Part shown: piece by piece, positions 25,341 through 38,627 of the stretch
How the letters are laid out: each line of letters opens with the position of its first letter
Numbering within the stretch: the first letter of the stretch is position 1
From: Onchocerca volvulus
Taxonomy: Eukaryota; Nematoda; Chromadorea; Rhabditida; Onchocercidae
Direction: 5' to 3'
Assembly: GCA_000499405.2 (NCBI GenBank)
Contig: HG738136.1
Span: 1,041,274-1,105,273 of the forward strand
DNA: 64,000 bases
Translations under genes and position numbers: made by a program
The notes under the pieces: generated by a model
Told to the model about the DNA's origin: nothing
Databases searched by the model: none
Seen by the model: only the letters and a program-made list of their open reading frames with translations

Positions 25341-26743
25341 CTTCTTAATGATTTTGGCGTATAAGAAAAAAATCATCAATGTTTGTTTGGGCCGGTTGAT
25401 CATGTATGTATAGAAATCCGGCTAACTTTCTAACAGTTGAATTGAAATTGTCTATTTTGTAATTTTTAGATTGTTAGCTGTGTTATATTTTATGTATTTA
25501 TTCATGTTGATAAATTCAGCATTCTAACATCGTAATGAAACAGGATTTCTTCTGAATTTTACTGGATAAAAACTGATTGCTACTTCACTTTTTTTAATTA
25601 GTAATCTTTTTTTTTGAGTCAATTTATGCTTTATTCTAAAAATAGAAGATACATATTAAGTTCTATAGAAAAAAAAAAAATTATTTGTAATAATTCAACT
25701 ATGAGTGACTTACTGGTGAAAGATATATTGATAAAATAATTATAAACGTCCAAGATGATGATTTGTTATAGATTTGCTATCCTACTGAGCTTTTTAATAG
25801 ATATAAAAGCTAAATATTGTTGGAATTCAATTTCGCTATGCAAATAAATTGCTATAATTATAATCATTCTTCTGCAAATCATTCTTATCATTTCAAAAGA
25901 ACAATCCAGATGAAATTCTTATCGTACATCGATTTATATGGAGTGGACTGAATTGAATTAAATGCAATATTTCGTAGCCATGAGAGTGAGCAGAAAGTAA
26001 CAAAAAATTAACTGTTTTTGGGATTTCTTAAGCCACTTTTATGAAAATAATCATTAAAGAGCTATAAATTGATTAACCAAAATATATACTTTCTTGAACC
26101 AATTTTTCTGATTTAAACTCTAGTCATCTATTTTCGATTATGAATTAGTTCAACTTTCAAATTTTGAATTCGTACAAATAAATTATTTAACTTTTTATCT
26201 TTTTGTATTATGTTTCCACTCATCTTGGTGTAAATGTTGCAAAAGCTTGATTCCTCTCCTCTTCTTTACAGCACTTAAAATCTAGTTTTCCTCATGTAGT
26301 TAACTGAATAATGGTGGGAGATTTGCATTTTTTTTTTTTAAATTTTTGTCAACTTCGAGCTTCAAAAATAACGAAGCGACACTTTCGATGTTAATGCTTT
26401 TTGTGAGGTTGGAATTTTTCTAAAATAATTTTGCATTTTTATCGACACTTCCGAACTGAGAGCTTTCATTTCACATAATCCTGAAACATCTGACGACGGT
26501 TGAATTTCTTTAGTTTTCTCATAAAAAATGATATTCATTAATTATATGCAGTCTGAAACTGAATAAAGTAAAATTTGCGAATTTCTAATAGCTACATGAA
26601 AAGGATTTCTGAAATTTTTTAAATATGTGGAACTCAGTGCCAAATTTTTTGATTTTTTTAAACGAAATCTCAAGTTTCACTGAGAATTCGATGTCCGAAA
26701 AATTAATTTTACTTTAGTTTTGTTAAAATTCATTTTTCTTTTC

Positions 26744-27109
26744 TTAAATTTCAAGTGAAGTTAAGTAGCACTGATAATATTCATTGCAGTTTCGATAAAA
26801 TTGCTTCAATTTATGAAAATCATTACAAATTTTATGAAGTTCGATTTTCTGTAATGTTTCAAAGATTACATCAAAGACAATAGTTATCATTTTGTGTAAT
26901 AAATTTCCATTATTCATAACTATCTTCATTAAATGATTTAGTTGTTTCATTTTTGAAAGATAATTATCTGAATGAAGTAAAAATTCCTCGAAGTATTGTA
27001 CTGACTTATCAGTTGAATTTCTTGAAATCATTACCTCGTCACAGTAAGTCTGAAGTATCTGTTTGTCAACTTTATTTAATTTCATTGTATAATGACGGAA
27101 GCTTATCAT
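26744..27109 (-). CDS. Hypothetical protein or exon, 121 codons
   Basis: The longest ATG-to-stop frame in the gene-poor 24.5-32.7 kb stretch. It is not low-complexity: it has a mixed, helix-like composition (for example KLNKVDKQILQTYCDEVM and HKLKQFYRNCNEYYQC) with five cysteines. No signal peptide, membrane segment or known motif is seen. It may be a single-exon gene, one exon of a larger minus-strand gene with the frames at 27.8 and 28.2 kb, or chance. Confidence 0.35.
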   Translation of the reverse strand: MISFRHYTMKLNKVDKQILQTYCDEVMISRNSTDKSVQYFEEFLLHSDNYLSKMKQLNHLMKIVMNNGNLLHKMITIVFDVIFETLQKIELHKICNDFHKLKQFYRNCNEYYQCYLTSLEI

Positions 27110-28161
27110 GTAAACTAAATTTTATGAAACTTATAATTTCATAGTATAATTATAAGGTAAAAAACGAAAAGTCTCGATTGGAAATTTATTATCAAAAACT
27201 TGCTATTATCGAGAAATGAACAAAGAATTGATCTATTTGGAGGAAGAGAAAGTCAAACAGTCAAAAAGTTAAGCGCCAATTTGATGATACATGATAACAA
27301 ATCTTCTGTGAATTAATTATTTAAAATTATATCAAAATCGGAGGGAAAACTGATTGAATATGCTTCCTATCAAGAGTTTCAAGTTCAAAAAATTGCAGAC
27401 AAATGTTGAACTTGTTGTAGTCGATCAAATACTATTTATTTGATTAGATAGCTTTGCTTTTGCTAAAATTCATCCATTTTGAATTTTAAATACCTTTTTC
27501 CCGGCTAGGGATTCTCAGCAGTTAAAGATTATTGATGATTGAATTTTGAATTAAAAAGCAGACTATTGCGTCATCTCATCTTAAATAAATTAATACAAGA
27601 ATTTGAATCAATATTTCGAGAGTATGATTCTATGGCGTAGCATCATTTTGCCATTTGTCGAGAGTTCTGAATTCTCGTCATCGCCTTTCATATTTCGAAA
27701 TTGATTGATTAAATTTTATTGATATTTTCAAATCTCTATTTTTCGCGCTATCTAGTATCTTTTTTTATATCTTTAGAACAATTCATTCATTCTTTCTTGC
27801 ATAGAAATTTCAAATAAAACAAAAGCATCGGAGAAAATGATTATTTTAAGCAATGATTTATGCGATAATGAATTTGAATTTTTCGACGATGAATTCTTAT
27901 CAAAGTGGAAGCAAAATTTATCAAATTGTGAAATATTCATTGCATTCAAATCATAGTACAAAGATCGAAAAAAAGCAAAAAGAAAAAGCAATTATAATTT
28001 TAATCAGAACGGAACTTTTCATTTTAAAAATTATGACAAAAATTTTTGATTATTATAGCATCTTATTCGATTTTACTATATTTATTTTTGATTCATAGAT
28101 TTCAAATATACTTTTGATGAGAATGTCATTTTTTTTTTTTTAATTTTAATATTTTGACTTA

Positions 28162-28350
28162 CTACGAAAAGTTATCCCATGCTATAGCTACGGAGAAAAA
28201 TATTATTATGACAAAATAAACGAGTCTTTCGGGATTATGAAAACAGATTTCAGAATCATTAAGACAAAGAGTATCTTTCAGGTATGATATCATATCAGAT
28301 ATTCTATCTTTCAGTATCAAAAGATTTAATCGATATCTTAAATCAATCAT
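28162..28350 (-). other. Possible short exon or ORF with a C-terminal membrane segment
   Basis: Sixty-two codons from ATG: a charged N-terminal half with LKDRISDMISYLKDTL and a hydrophobic end (LVYFVIIIFFSVAIAW). It lies upstream of two other minus-strand frames (27773-27991 and 26744-27109). No splice linkage could be established. Confidence 0.2.
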
Positions 28351-30609
28351 CGATTCTTGAATTTATACTTTGTCAATAAATAATAACTCTATCGTAATAT
28401 ACAAGAGGCGGGATGTGATAGCAGGTTTAATTTTTGGAGAAATCGATAATTACCGAAAAATTATTGAAGCAATCAATGCGAAATAGCTAAATCTTATGGA
28501 AAACAGATAACTGTAATGTGACAACGATTATTCCGAATCTGTTTAACAAACTAATGAACGAAAAAAATTGATGGAAGATGGAAGAAGGAATAGTAATTCG
28601 AATAATTCAAAATAATAAATGAATTTTGAAGAATATTTCTGAATAACAAACATTTTTGATATCGATGAAAATATAGAATCTCAAATAGTCTGAAAACATG
28701 AAATGTTGAATATTCTACAAAACATGAGACAGAAAATCCTGAATTCGAGATTCTTTTCGAATATATCGAAACTATAATATCTCAAATATCCTAAAACGTA
28801 AAATGTTGAATGTTTCAAAAACATGAACCTCAGATATTCTAAAATAGAAAGTCGAAAAAAAAAAAAAAAGCAAATACTCAAATTTTGTCAGTTACAGACA
28901 TCATGTAAATTAAATTTAACCAAGTTGAATTTGTAATTATTAAACAATTTTGGTCGATCAAATTTTGAAATTTTAATAAAAGCGCCAAAATGGTACGAAT
29001 TTTTGACAATTGATCATACTATCGAAAGAATTTTGCATCAAAAGATAATTAGGAATGAAATGACATATTTATGATCATTAATTGTGATCATTTGTCTTGA
29101 TATAAGTATTCAAGATATATTCGGAGTTAAAAGAAGAAATTTTTCAAATAAATGAGTTTTTTGGCTAAAGATAAAGCAAATCAGCGATAATGCTATCTCT
29201 TATCTCGTAATAAAATGAATAGTCAGGATTTAATTTCATGCAATAGAAGTGAATAATTTAAGATAATTTAAAATGATAAATGATAAACAAATCGGTATTG
29301 ATTCCTTTCCAATGATAACATTGAGAACTTCATTATCAACCCATGAAATTATATATTCGACGAATGACAAATCACATTTCATCATTTTGAGTAGCGTATC
29401 TCATTATAAATTTATTTGTCGCATGCATGTGACATACCAAATAATCTTACTCCAAACATAATTATGTTCAAATAAAAGTAATATTAATATGCAAATTTTA
29501 TATCTGATTAAAGTTCACGTCTTATAGAATCAATAAAACCAATAATCAATTCGAAAATTCGAATATTAGACGTTCATTAAGTTGATCATAATTACGCGCT
29601 TCTATGATGTCATTCTACTGAGGCAAATATCTCTCCTGTTTTGCTTCAGAAACTTTTCGTTCCTGTGTTTTTGTATCCTTTTGATTAATTCCTTAAATTC
29701 TTGAACATTGTGTCTTCTTGTACATATTGCCTTATATTATTTAAAGTATTAGTTATGTGTTCAAAATTGTCATTTATAAACTTTGCGAATTTTTTTTTCT
29801 ACTTTTTTTGCGAATTTTTTTTTGTCATCTTTGAGAGAAGATAGACTTTTAATAATTTTTAAAAGATCTACATTTTTTAACTCACACTTTAGCAGTACGT
29901 TATCATAAGCCTTGTAGAAACTTTTTCTATCAATCTCGTATTTTTAATCTCAAGAAATAAGATTGAATCGACAATAATATCATCTGATTATATGGAACCA
30001 ACGAAACATCTGACGAAACTTTTTTTGGATTAACTTTTTAATTTTTTTCTTTTGAAATTGAAAAATAAAATAAGTTTTTCTTGATGTTTTGATGAATTTA
30101 ATAAATAAGATCGTACAAATCATTCGTCAATAGCCTAAAGGGGCAAAAGTTGTAGTATGGTAGAGGTAAGAAAATTCGTTGTTATTTTTTTGCTATTTCA
30201 TTTCAATATCTTTTAATTCCAAATTTTTTATCTTTTATTTCGTATCTTTTATTTTCAAATTCGAAATAATTTTAATATAATTGTTTCTACTATTATTGGA
30301 TATCTTCAATTCGTGAGTGATTTCGACAATTCGATTCTGATATTTCAAAAGTTACCGAAAATAAAGTCAGCTTGTTTCTTCTCCCCATGTCTCATTTTTC
30401 CGTATTTTCGCTACTTACACTAGATTTGATCGTAGGAAACAAAAATGGTTTCAGATTCACGCTAGACGGAAGAAAATTAGGACTTAAAATATGGTAGAAG
30501 GAGTCGTCGAGAAATAGTTTTATTGGAAGTGAGCCAAAAGTTGGCTATAAATACAACGAGCTTATCAAGATAACTTTTCCGAGTTTTATTTAAACCAAAT
30601 TAAAACCTT

Positions 30610-30743
30610 CCACTTCCATAAATTTTTGGAGAGCTTTAAGTAAAAATTATCTAAGATATGACACCAAACTTAATTTCCACTTCCATAAATTTTTGGAGAG
30701 CTTTAAGTAAAAATTATCTAAGATATGACACCAAACTTAATTT
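30610..30743 (+). repeat. Perfect 67-bp tandem duplication
   Basis: Positions 30,610-30,676 and 30,677-30,743 are identical (begin CCACTTCCATAAATTTTTGG, end CACCAAACTTAATTT). Identity in such AT-rich DNA points to a recent duplication or an assembly artefact. Confidence 0.9.
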
Positions 30744-32667
30744 GGAAAAAAAAATAAATTCATAACAAATTCCTGGGAGTTTTAAATTTCTTAGAAATCC
30801 TGAAATCTTTCAATTCAAGTCAGGAAAAGTTTTATGATGTATTTTGGAATTCATTGATTTGCGAATTTTCCAAAAATTTAGATTTAGAAAGAAGAAAAGT
30901 GGTATTCATTCACTGATGGCAAATAATAATTATGAACCTGATTTTTATAGCGCAATGATGCAGTTACTATTAAATTTACAATTGGAATCGTTGCTGGGTC
31001 ATAATTGAAGTTTGGGATTATTGCCAATTCCAAAAATAGAATCCTTTTTGATCGCCAAATTAGATCGTTTTCCTTCCATCAACCCAATTATACATGAAAA
31101 ACATTTTTTTTGCTACAGACGGACAATTTAAAGCAGTGATGAATAGAAGATACACGCTAAACAGAACTCGTTTCAATTTTTACTAAAAATTTTAGGTTCG
31201 AAAAAGAGGGACAAAGAGGAGAAATGGGTAAAAATATTTAAGAAGTACAAGAAATCATAAAGAATCGAGACTGAATGACATCTGTTCACCATTACATCTT
31301 TCTGAATCCTGAAAGAGTGTAGAAAGAACAAAAAAAACAATGTGAAAATAGGAAAGAAGGTGTTTATGTATATTTTGAACTTAAATTTATGCAAAAAAAG
31401 GTTCGTTTTTTCAAAAATGAAAGGAAGAAAATATGCTGAAGCGCTTAAATGCTCTGGAATTGAAACAGTCAAATTCTTAAAATAATTGCGAAGCGTTTTA
31501 TCTAATAAAAATTATTTCATCATAATTATCATAATTTTTTTCGCCATAACTCCTTTTATCATAATTGTTATTTTTATTATTATTTACCATAATTAGATAT
31601 TACTTTTTATGCATTTTGCAAATTACTGTAGCAGAAGTGAATTATTTTTGAAAAATAACAATGTAAAAGTGAGAATAATAAAGCTAACTGATAAAGTGTT
31701 GATAAAAGAAATTATGAGATGGTCCCTAATATACGAATTATTTTGTTCTATTGAAAGATATGGAATTTGCGAAAAGCATAAATACATAAATATTTTGAAA
31801 TATTCGAAATATTAATGCATTTATTTATTAATCCATCCCTGAATAGAGTATCAAAATTAATAATCTAATTAATGATCATCCATCCTTGAGCAGAATCGTA
31901 AAATTAGTTTGAAAATAATACAAACCTTTGTTGTGTAAAATATTCGTTCCGTCTTGCTAATTTTAGTAGATTGAAAAATCCAATAATTTTCAGAAAACGT
32001 TACCGCCAAAATTATGAAAGTTTGGGACAAGTTTATCATCAAATATTAGAGGATAAAAAATCGTGTCATATTTTCAAAAGTAATTATCATTTGAAATATT
32101 CCTAAAATTTGCAAGTGCAAAATAACCTGAATTTAAATGAACTTCATATTCTATATGAAACCTTATTATTATCAATTGAAACAAAAAACTAATAAAAATG
32201 CTGTGAATGTAAAAAAAGTAATTGTTTAGCACTTCAAATAAGGCTACTGTAGTAGAATCCTTTTTTCCAACAAATTATCTTGATCCAGATAACAAAATAT
32301 TCATCATAAAGATCAGTCCAAAAATTGACTTAAAGATAAAAATTTAGTCGATATTAAAATTTCAATCTGAAATAAATGGATAAATAAGATTATTATTATT
32401 ATTGTGCTATGGAAATATTTTTTTGAATATGCCTAGAAATCAAAAATTGTTTACCAAATCTATTTTTAGGCAATGTGTAAATTTCTTTAAGAAATATATA
32501 TAGAATATGCGGTATATTAACTGATCATCAACCAATTTTTCCAATAAATTTTTATTTTGAAGCATTATGGTGCTTTCAGGAGACTTTTAAAACTCATATC
32601 GCAACGACCTATTTTATTTTATTATTTATTGATATGGTTGGATTTTAAATTATCCGTTCCCAGCGAG

Positions 32668-32745
32668 ATGACACGAAAATTTTGTTGTTGTCCCCAAGCT
32701 AACAACCAACTGTTCATTGACCGCTTACCGTTTTACCAATCATGA
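32668..32745 (+). promoter_or_regulatory. Upstream ORF overlapping the MAM gene start
   Basis: A 25-codon ORF (begins MTRKFCCCPQ) starts 74 bases before the MAM gene ATG and stops at TGA inside the tetramer ATGA that also holds the main start. The stretch is less AT-rich than its surroundings. If present in the mRNA it could limit or couple translation of the main ORF; this is inferred from layout only. Confidence 0.4.
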
Positions 32746-35700
32746 AATTCTTTTCAATTTTTTCGATTGCTTCCGTAACAATTTTTTATGGTAAGCAAAA
32801 TCTCATTTAAATACTTTTCAAATCCATAGTTATACCTAAAATTGCATTCAATTCCAAAAATTTGTTTGGAAATCACGATTAAACTTGAATTTTATTTAAA
32901 AATGTAAGTTTAGTCTGAAAAGTATTCAAAATAAAAAAAAAAGATTTTTAAATCATTCGGATGATAAAACTTAAAAAAACATTCTTATTTTAAAATTTGA
33001 AATGATTATTTTTTATAATGCAATTTTTTGCATCTTTTCTGAAAATTTCTCTTCATTTTTCTGCAATTTTTTTCCGCCTTTTTTGAAAAAGCTTGAAGCT
33101 TGAATTTTGAAATTTAAAATATTTCATCACTAATTCGCATATTTCCTTCAAGTAACAATATCAGTTACCGAAGCCGAAATTCGAATAACAAATTTATCAT
33201 GCAATTTCGATAATGGCACTTTATGCAAATGGCGATCTGATTCTGATCTATGGCTGATCGGTGCTAATATACCAATCAATTCGTTTCAGTTCATTCCACA
33301 TTTTTTGAATAAAAGTTAACAGATCTTCAGTTAACTATATTTTCATTTATCGAATTGTTTCTCTGAAAATGTTTCTTTTAAATTTTTAAATTTACTTAAA
33401 TGTTCCCATTTTCATCTTTTAAATTTTATGCCAGTTTTGAAAAGTAAAAATGCCAACCAGTTTCATTTTATTTTGGATGGTCTTTATGCTTATGCAAAAG
33501 GTGGCAGAGCAGTATTGGCTGAAGGACATTTGATTAGTGCTGAAGTTGAAGAATATGATAAATATGGAGCAATATTATCATTTTATTATTGGAAAAGTAA
33601 TAATATATCCAAGCTTGATGTGAGTTATTCTTTTAATTTCAAAAATTATTCAATTATTCATATATTTGCTTTAGAATCATTTTATAAATTATCTAAGATA
33701 ACTTAATCATTTTATAAATTATCTAAGATAACTTTGAATTTGTTTTCGTTCGAGCAATACTGCAAAATTATTTTAATTTTGGCAAAGATTTCTAGCAAGA
33801 TTATTAATAATTAAATCGTAATGTTTTATTATTTAAAATATATTGACGTGATGGCCCATAATTTTGTAAATAATTAAATTTTTATAGATTCTGCGAATAA
33901 TTAAATTTTGTGAAATCTACAGAAAAATTGTAAATAATTAAATTTTAAAAATTTTATTATTTGAAAATTAAAAAATTTGTAAGTAATTAAATTTATAAGA
34001 ACTCTAGTATGACTAGAAATAACCAAAATTTTAATAATTTTAACATTTAAAATATATTTAAGGTATGTATTACACAGCAAAATACTTTTATTTGTATATA
34101 TACAGCTCCTGATGAAGCGGATAAAGAGTTGCGATGGATAAAACAACAAATTATTCTTTCTAATAATTTATCAACACCATTTAAGGTTCATTTCAAAGAA
34201 ATTTATCACATACTAAAATTAAAATATGAACTAAATTGATATGTTCAAGATTGAGTAATACAAAATCTATACAAATAAAATTATAAAAGTTCATTGCGGG
34301 ACTTGATATAATATTGCAAGTTCCTCACCGATTATTTTGAAATTTTGACACAACGTTGCATTCGAATAAGCATGTGTTTCTGTATAGATATACCTACTTT
34401 TTTTTCTTGACCGTAAGGATTAACATTTTTCCCGCCAAAACGCTCCGATTAACATTCAAACAAAGTGAGATCAACCAATCATTGATTCCCTTCTAGAAAA
34501 TAGTCGATAAATAATCCATTTAAATAAAAATGTAAATGTTCGTTGTGGCTTTTGACACAACATTGCAAGTTCCTCACCGATTGCTTTAAAATTTTGAAAA
34601 AACGTTGCATTCGAATAGGCGCGTGTTTTTATACTATCTTTTTTTTTTTTCGTCTCTCACATCTATGATAGGTGGCATTTTTATTTATATAGACTATCTG
34701 GAGGGCAGTGCTTCATGTGGACGGTCCATATTGATTAGCTGAATTGGACACTCGAAGCGTGACCAGCTAGAGCTAGTATGATATGAAATAAAATGTAAGG
34801 AGACAATAGACTGAATTAATGTAGAAGCAAAATAAATAGAAAAAAAAATGATCAAAATCAATCAGATTGTAAAAATTTTTCAGATTGTATTTCGAGCACG
34901 AAATATTCATACTTCATCAGATGTTGTAGCTATAGATGAGATCGAATACAGCATTAATCCTTCAGTGGTATTTGGATCAATGGTTTGATTCATATGAATC
35001 ATTAATAACATTTTCTGAATATTCTAATAGTAGTTTCTTTTGGTAGAATGGCTGCTGGACACATAAATTTTAAATTTGAAACTTGAAAATACATCCTCAA
35101 AAATTTAAATAATAAAGAGTATACAAGATGAAATGTTAGTTAGAAGAATGATTTTAATTACTGATGGAATTTCTCATAAAGAAATAGGATAGGAAAAGTG
35201 ACAACTTAAATGCAGGAAAAAAATATCGACCAGAATATCGACTTTGAATTTCTATTCTAGAATCGGATTAAAGCTAATTTTTGTCAGATTGAATAATATA
35301 CTTTGAGATTATTCATAAAATGTTTCTGTTTGAACAGTGACGGATCATGAATTGATCTGGTAATCATATGTTGATCATTCAACAATCAATTTCAATGAAA
35401 AACAATAAAATGTCCGCATATTATAATACTAAAATCTACTGTATAAACTTGTTAGTATTGATTAGAATAATATAAAATAATGACGTAAATAATGACATAT
35501 TATTCTTTTGTTGTAAATATCGAATAATATTCAAAGTTAAGCTGAGATAAAGAATTACCAAATATGTTAAAATGAAAAAATCAAGCTGACTTCATGTCCA
35601 TCAATCGTCTTTTCCTACTTTATGAAAAGTAGAAATTTGTTCAAATCTAAAATTCTTCGAGCTCTTAATTATTTGTAAGACACATATTGAGGACTGGAAC

Positions 35701-38536
35701 ACATTTATCATCTTTATTTTCCCGAATATTCACCAAATAAATTCTTAAAGTCTATTCAACAGAGAGAAAAGAAATTGAGAATTGAGCATTTCAATCATTC
35801 AATATTTCTGTTCATCGTAAACAAAAATCAATCAATTTTGCTATTTTTTAACATTACGTCTTTCCAAATATTTTTTTTTCGCAGATTTCGGTTGCAACAA
35901 TAAATGAAGAAGTATCGAAAAAAATTTTATCTAACAAACAAACGATTCCTCCTTCATGCCTTCCTGTTCAATGTTCATTCATCAATTCATCATGTGCATG
36001 GTATTTTGTTAAAGTTGAATAAATGAATATGAGAGAGATCAATTAGATCAGTCTATTTTTAAATTTTTTCATATGATTTTAAAAAGCTCTTATATTGAAG
36101 TTTGCATAGCTTGTTTAGTCTATATTTCCTTTATTGCTTCTTAAAACTAAACTAAACTAATTTTTTATCCTCCTAAATGCTTGGAACTTTTCATGTCAGG
36201 ACATTGGAATTTCCATGGCATCGATTAGAAGGTAATATAGCTATGGATAGTGAAGGTGAAGGTGTAGCGAAAAGTGATTTCTTCATGGTTCCTGCTGAAG
36301 CATTTTTCCGTAATCTATAATAATGATAGCAAAATATTGTCCTCGCTGATAATTGCTGATAATCATAGTGAAATGTCATACTCGCTGATATTGGTAACGA
36401 CTAAGATAAAATATAATAATATCGATTTTTTTTTTATTTTTTTATTTTAAAGAAAAACAAGAATTGATGATTTCATTTCAGTGAAAACGCTTTGTTGACT
36501 GTTTTGGAAAATATTGGAAATAAATTGATGATCTGGAAACGGAAAGGACTTCATAATAGTGATGGATGGTATCGTTTACGGATTCCAGTAAAAACAATCA
36601 AGAAACCAATTCAATTATTACTGAAAGGAATAGTTCCACCTAATAATTTCATAACTATTTCTAACACTAAACTTGTGGATAATGATGGAAATGAAATTAA
36701 CTGTGGTAAGTTTGCTTTGATTATTTAAATAATAATAATAAGTAATAATAATTTTGAGCAATTTGACTTCTGCATAAAATATTTTCAATTTTTAAAGAAA
36801 TTTTTTACAATATTTTTTCTATTGCTATTTTTGATTTATCATAACAATCAAATCTATTATAGACATGAATGTTCTAAAGTCTGCTAAACTTCATTTTAAC
36901 AATACAGAAAGGCTAACTGCATTTCAACAATTGCATATAAATGAGGTTGTTAAAAGTTTTATTTCTATTTTATGACGGAACAAGAAGAATACATCTTTAA
37001 TTTGAAATCAGAAATTTCTCAAAAAAAAAAAAAAGAAAACGAATGAATGAAATGGATTTAGATAAATCAAACCGACAAGCAAAATAAAAACTAATTTAGA
37101 TCATTATCAGGAAATAAAAAAATAACTATTTACAGAAAAAACCCACGGCAATAATTTTAAAAGATAGAAACAATGAATCCGATCGTTCACTCATCGATAA
37201 TAGCTTGCAGACACAGAATTTCTACAATGGAACATTTTTCACTGCACCGATGATAAACTCGAATTCGAAAATGAAAGAAATTCGGAAATCACTATCATCA
37301 AATAATGAAATTGGAAAACTTTTGAAAAATCATTCTGGCTTTTCATCCCGAATCACAGATGATTCTACGAAGCAAAAACAATTTAAGCTGAATCCCATTC
37401 TTCCTCTACAATCATTTCGAAAATACGGTAATTTTGAGCAGAAATCTATTATTATCTTTACTCGATCATTCTCAAGAAAGTCTTGTGGAGAAAATAAATT
37501 CCCCATTAGCGTTAATTATTGCGTTCTTTAAAGGAAAAATTTAGAAGCTAGAAAATTTCATTTCAAACAAAACTTTTTGATATAACTTTAAACCTATCAG
37601 CCAAATTATCAGTGATAAACGGATAAGTAGTTGTTTGTCGATGTAAACTTTATGAATCAAAAATAAATTTCCTGAAACTGGATTATGTAATTTAGGACCT
37701 ATTATAAATCAATACACGAAATCTAATACCACAACAAAACATAACATTATGAAAGAATTAAATACATTGCTATCGCAAATTGCTGGACAACCTAATTTGG
37801 AAATGCAACTCCGGCAACTTGGACAGCGTTTCCAGTTTACCCAAATTAATGCTGAACAGGTTTTAATTTCCATTTGATAATTCAGTTATAGGACCACTAA
37901 AAGTTATACAATTTAGGTATATTTACAACTATCTCAAATATGATATCACCGGCATGAGGCATGTGTTGTAATCTCGAAATTTACTGATAAAATATTTTAT
38001 AAACTGAAATCATTTCCAGTTTTGATTTATTATTTATCACATCTTAGAAATTTTTTTTTATCATTTTTTTCAGGGTGTGAAATTGTTGAAGAATTTTATG
38101 AATTTAAAAGGATTACAATCCAAAACAGCACAACTACCAGCAAGCATTGATCAAGAACAAAATAATGAAAAACTTGAACCAATAAAACCGATTAATGCAC
38201 CATCCTACTTTATACCTGTAAAAGTTTCCGTTATGCAAAATTTGAATAATTCAATTAACAATATCATGAATCAAAATAAGCTTTTCAAGTTATGCAGATT
38301 TTCTTAAATTAAAGCAAATGTTACTTTTAGTACCATTAATGATTTAATTATTCCAGGATATGCAACTTTCCCCTCATTCTAATCAATTCAATTCTCTTCT
38401 CTCTTTGCTACCTTACGAATTGCGAAAGAAATTTATGGATCAATCGAAAGGTTTATTCGGCCAAAATTTAAATGATAAAACTTTGAAAAGTTTCGATCCC
38501 ATATTATCGCTCCCACGTACAAATATTGACACATAA
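32742..38536 (+). CDS. Secreted protein with two MAM domains and a low-complexity tail
   Basis: Exons by eye: 32742-32790, 33165-33314, 33435-33619, 34063-34185, 34884-34982, 35885-36000, 36200-36309, 36482-36705, 36863-36945, 37136-37427, 37696-37859, 38074-38217, 38357-38536; about 639 aa. Residues 1-16 form a signal peptide (MKFFSIFSIASVTIFY). MAM 1 spans about 27-195, with the CNFDNGTLCKW opening, the GLYAYAKGG strand and the closing IVFRAR...VVAIDEIEYS. MAM 2 spans about 227-353, from CSFINSSCAW to NDGNEINC. The remaining 290 residues are Asn/Ser/Gln/Lys-rich with no recognised domain. MAM domains are extracellular adhesion modules in receptors, matrix proteins and metalloproteases; no catalytic domain is seen here. 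All junctions are in phase except 36309/36482, which is one base short under GT-AG splicing. The ortholog is not identified. Confidence 0.85.
33675..33734 (+). repeat. Perfect 30-bp tandem duplication in a MAM gene intron
   Basis: AATCATTTTATAAATTATCT and the ten following bases occur twice back to back, starting 56 bases after exon 33435-33619. Confidence 0.9.
34280..34705 (-). repeat. Dispersed repeat, copy B, in an intron of the MAM gene
   Basis: The reverse complement aligns with 11,040-11,520 across both subunits and the linker, including GCGTTTTGGCGGGAAA and TGATTGGTTGATCTCACTTTG. It lies in the intron between exons 34063-34185 and 34884-34982, antisense to the gene. Confidence 0.7.
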
Positions 38537-38621
38537 CTGCCATTTATTCGAAATTATCATAATTTTACTGATTATAATGCAAATATTTTTACCAAAGCCG
38601 TTATTAAACCTTCGGTTTATA

Positions 38622-38627
38622 AATAAA
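38622..38627 (+). promoter_or_regulatory. Candidate polyadenylation signal of the MAM gene
   Basis: AATAAA about 86 bases after the proposed stop at 38534-38536, a normal nematode 3' UTR distance. It supports 38357-38536 as the terminal exon. Confidence 0.45.

Larger units (their letters stand above)
24494..32667. other. Intergenic stretch between trehalase and the MAM gene
   Basis: No firm gene. It has the candidate alternative trehalase exon, minus-strand hypothetical frames at 26.7-28.4 kb, a diverged two-copy repeat of about 110 bp at 28,679-28,880, a consensus donor after ATG GTA GAG at 30,157-30,165, and the 67-bp tandem duplication at 30,610-30,743. Confidence 0.5.

Noticed and set aside
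31173..31472. A 99-codon hydrophobic minus-strand frame
   Set aside because: Phe/Leu-rich from pyrimidine-rich sequence; resembles other T-run frames and has no supporting splice signals.
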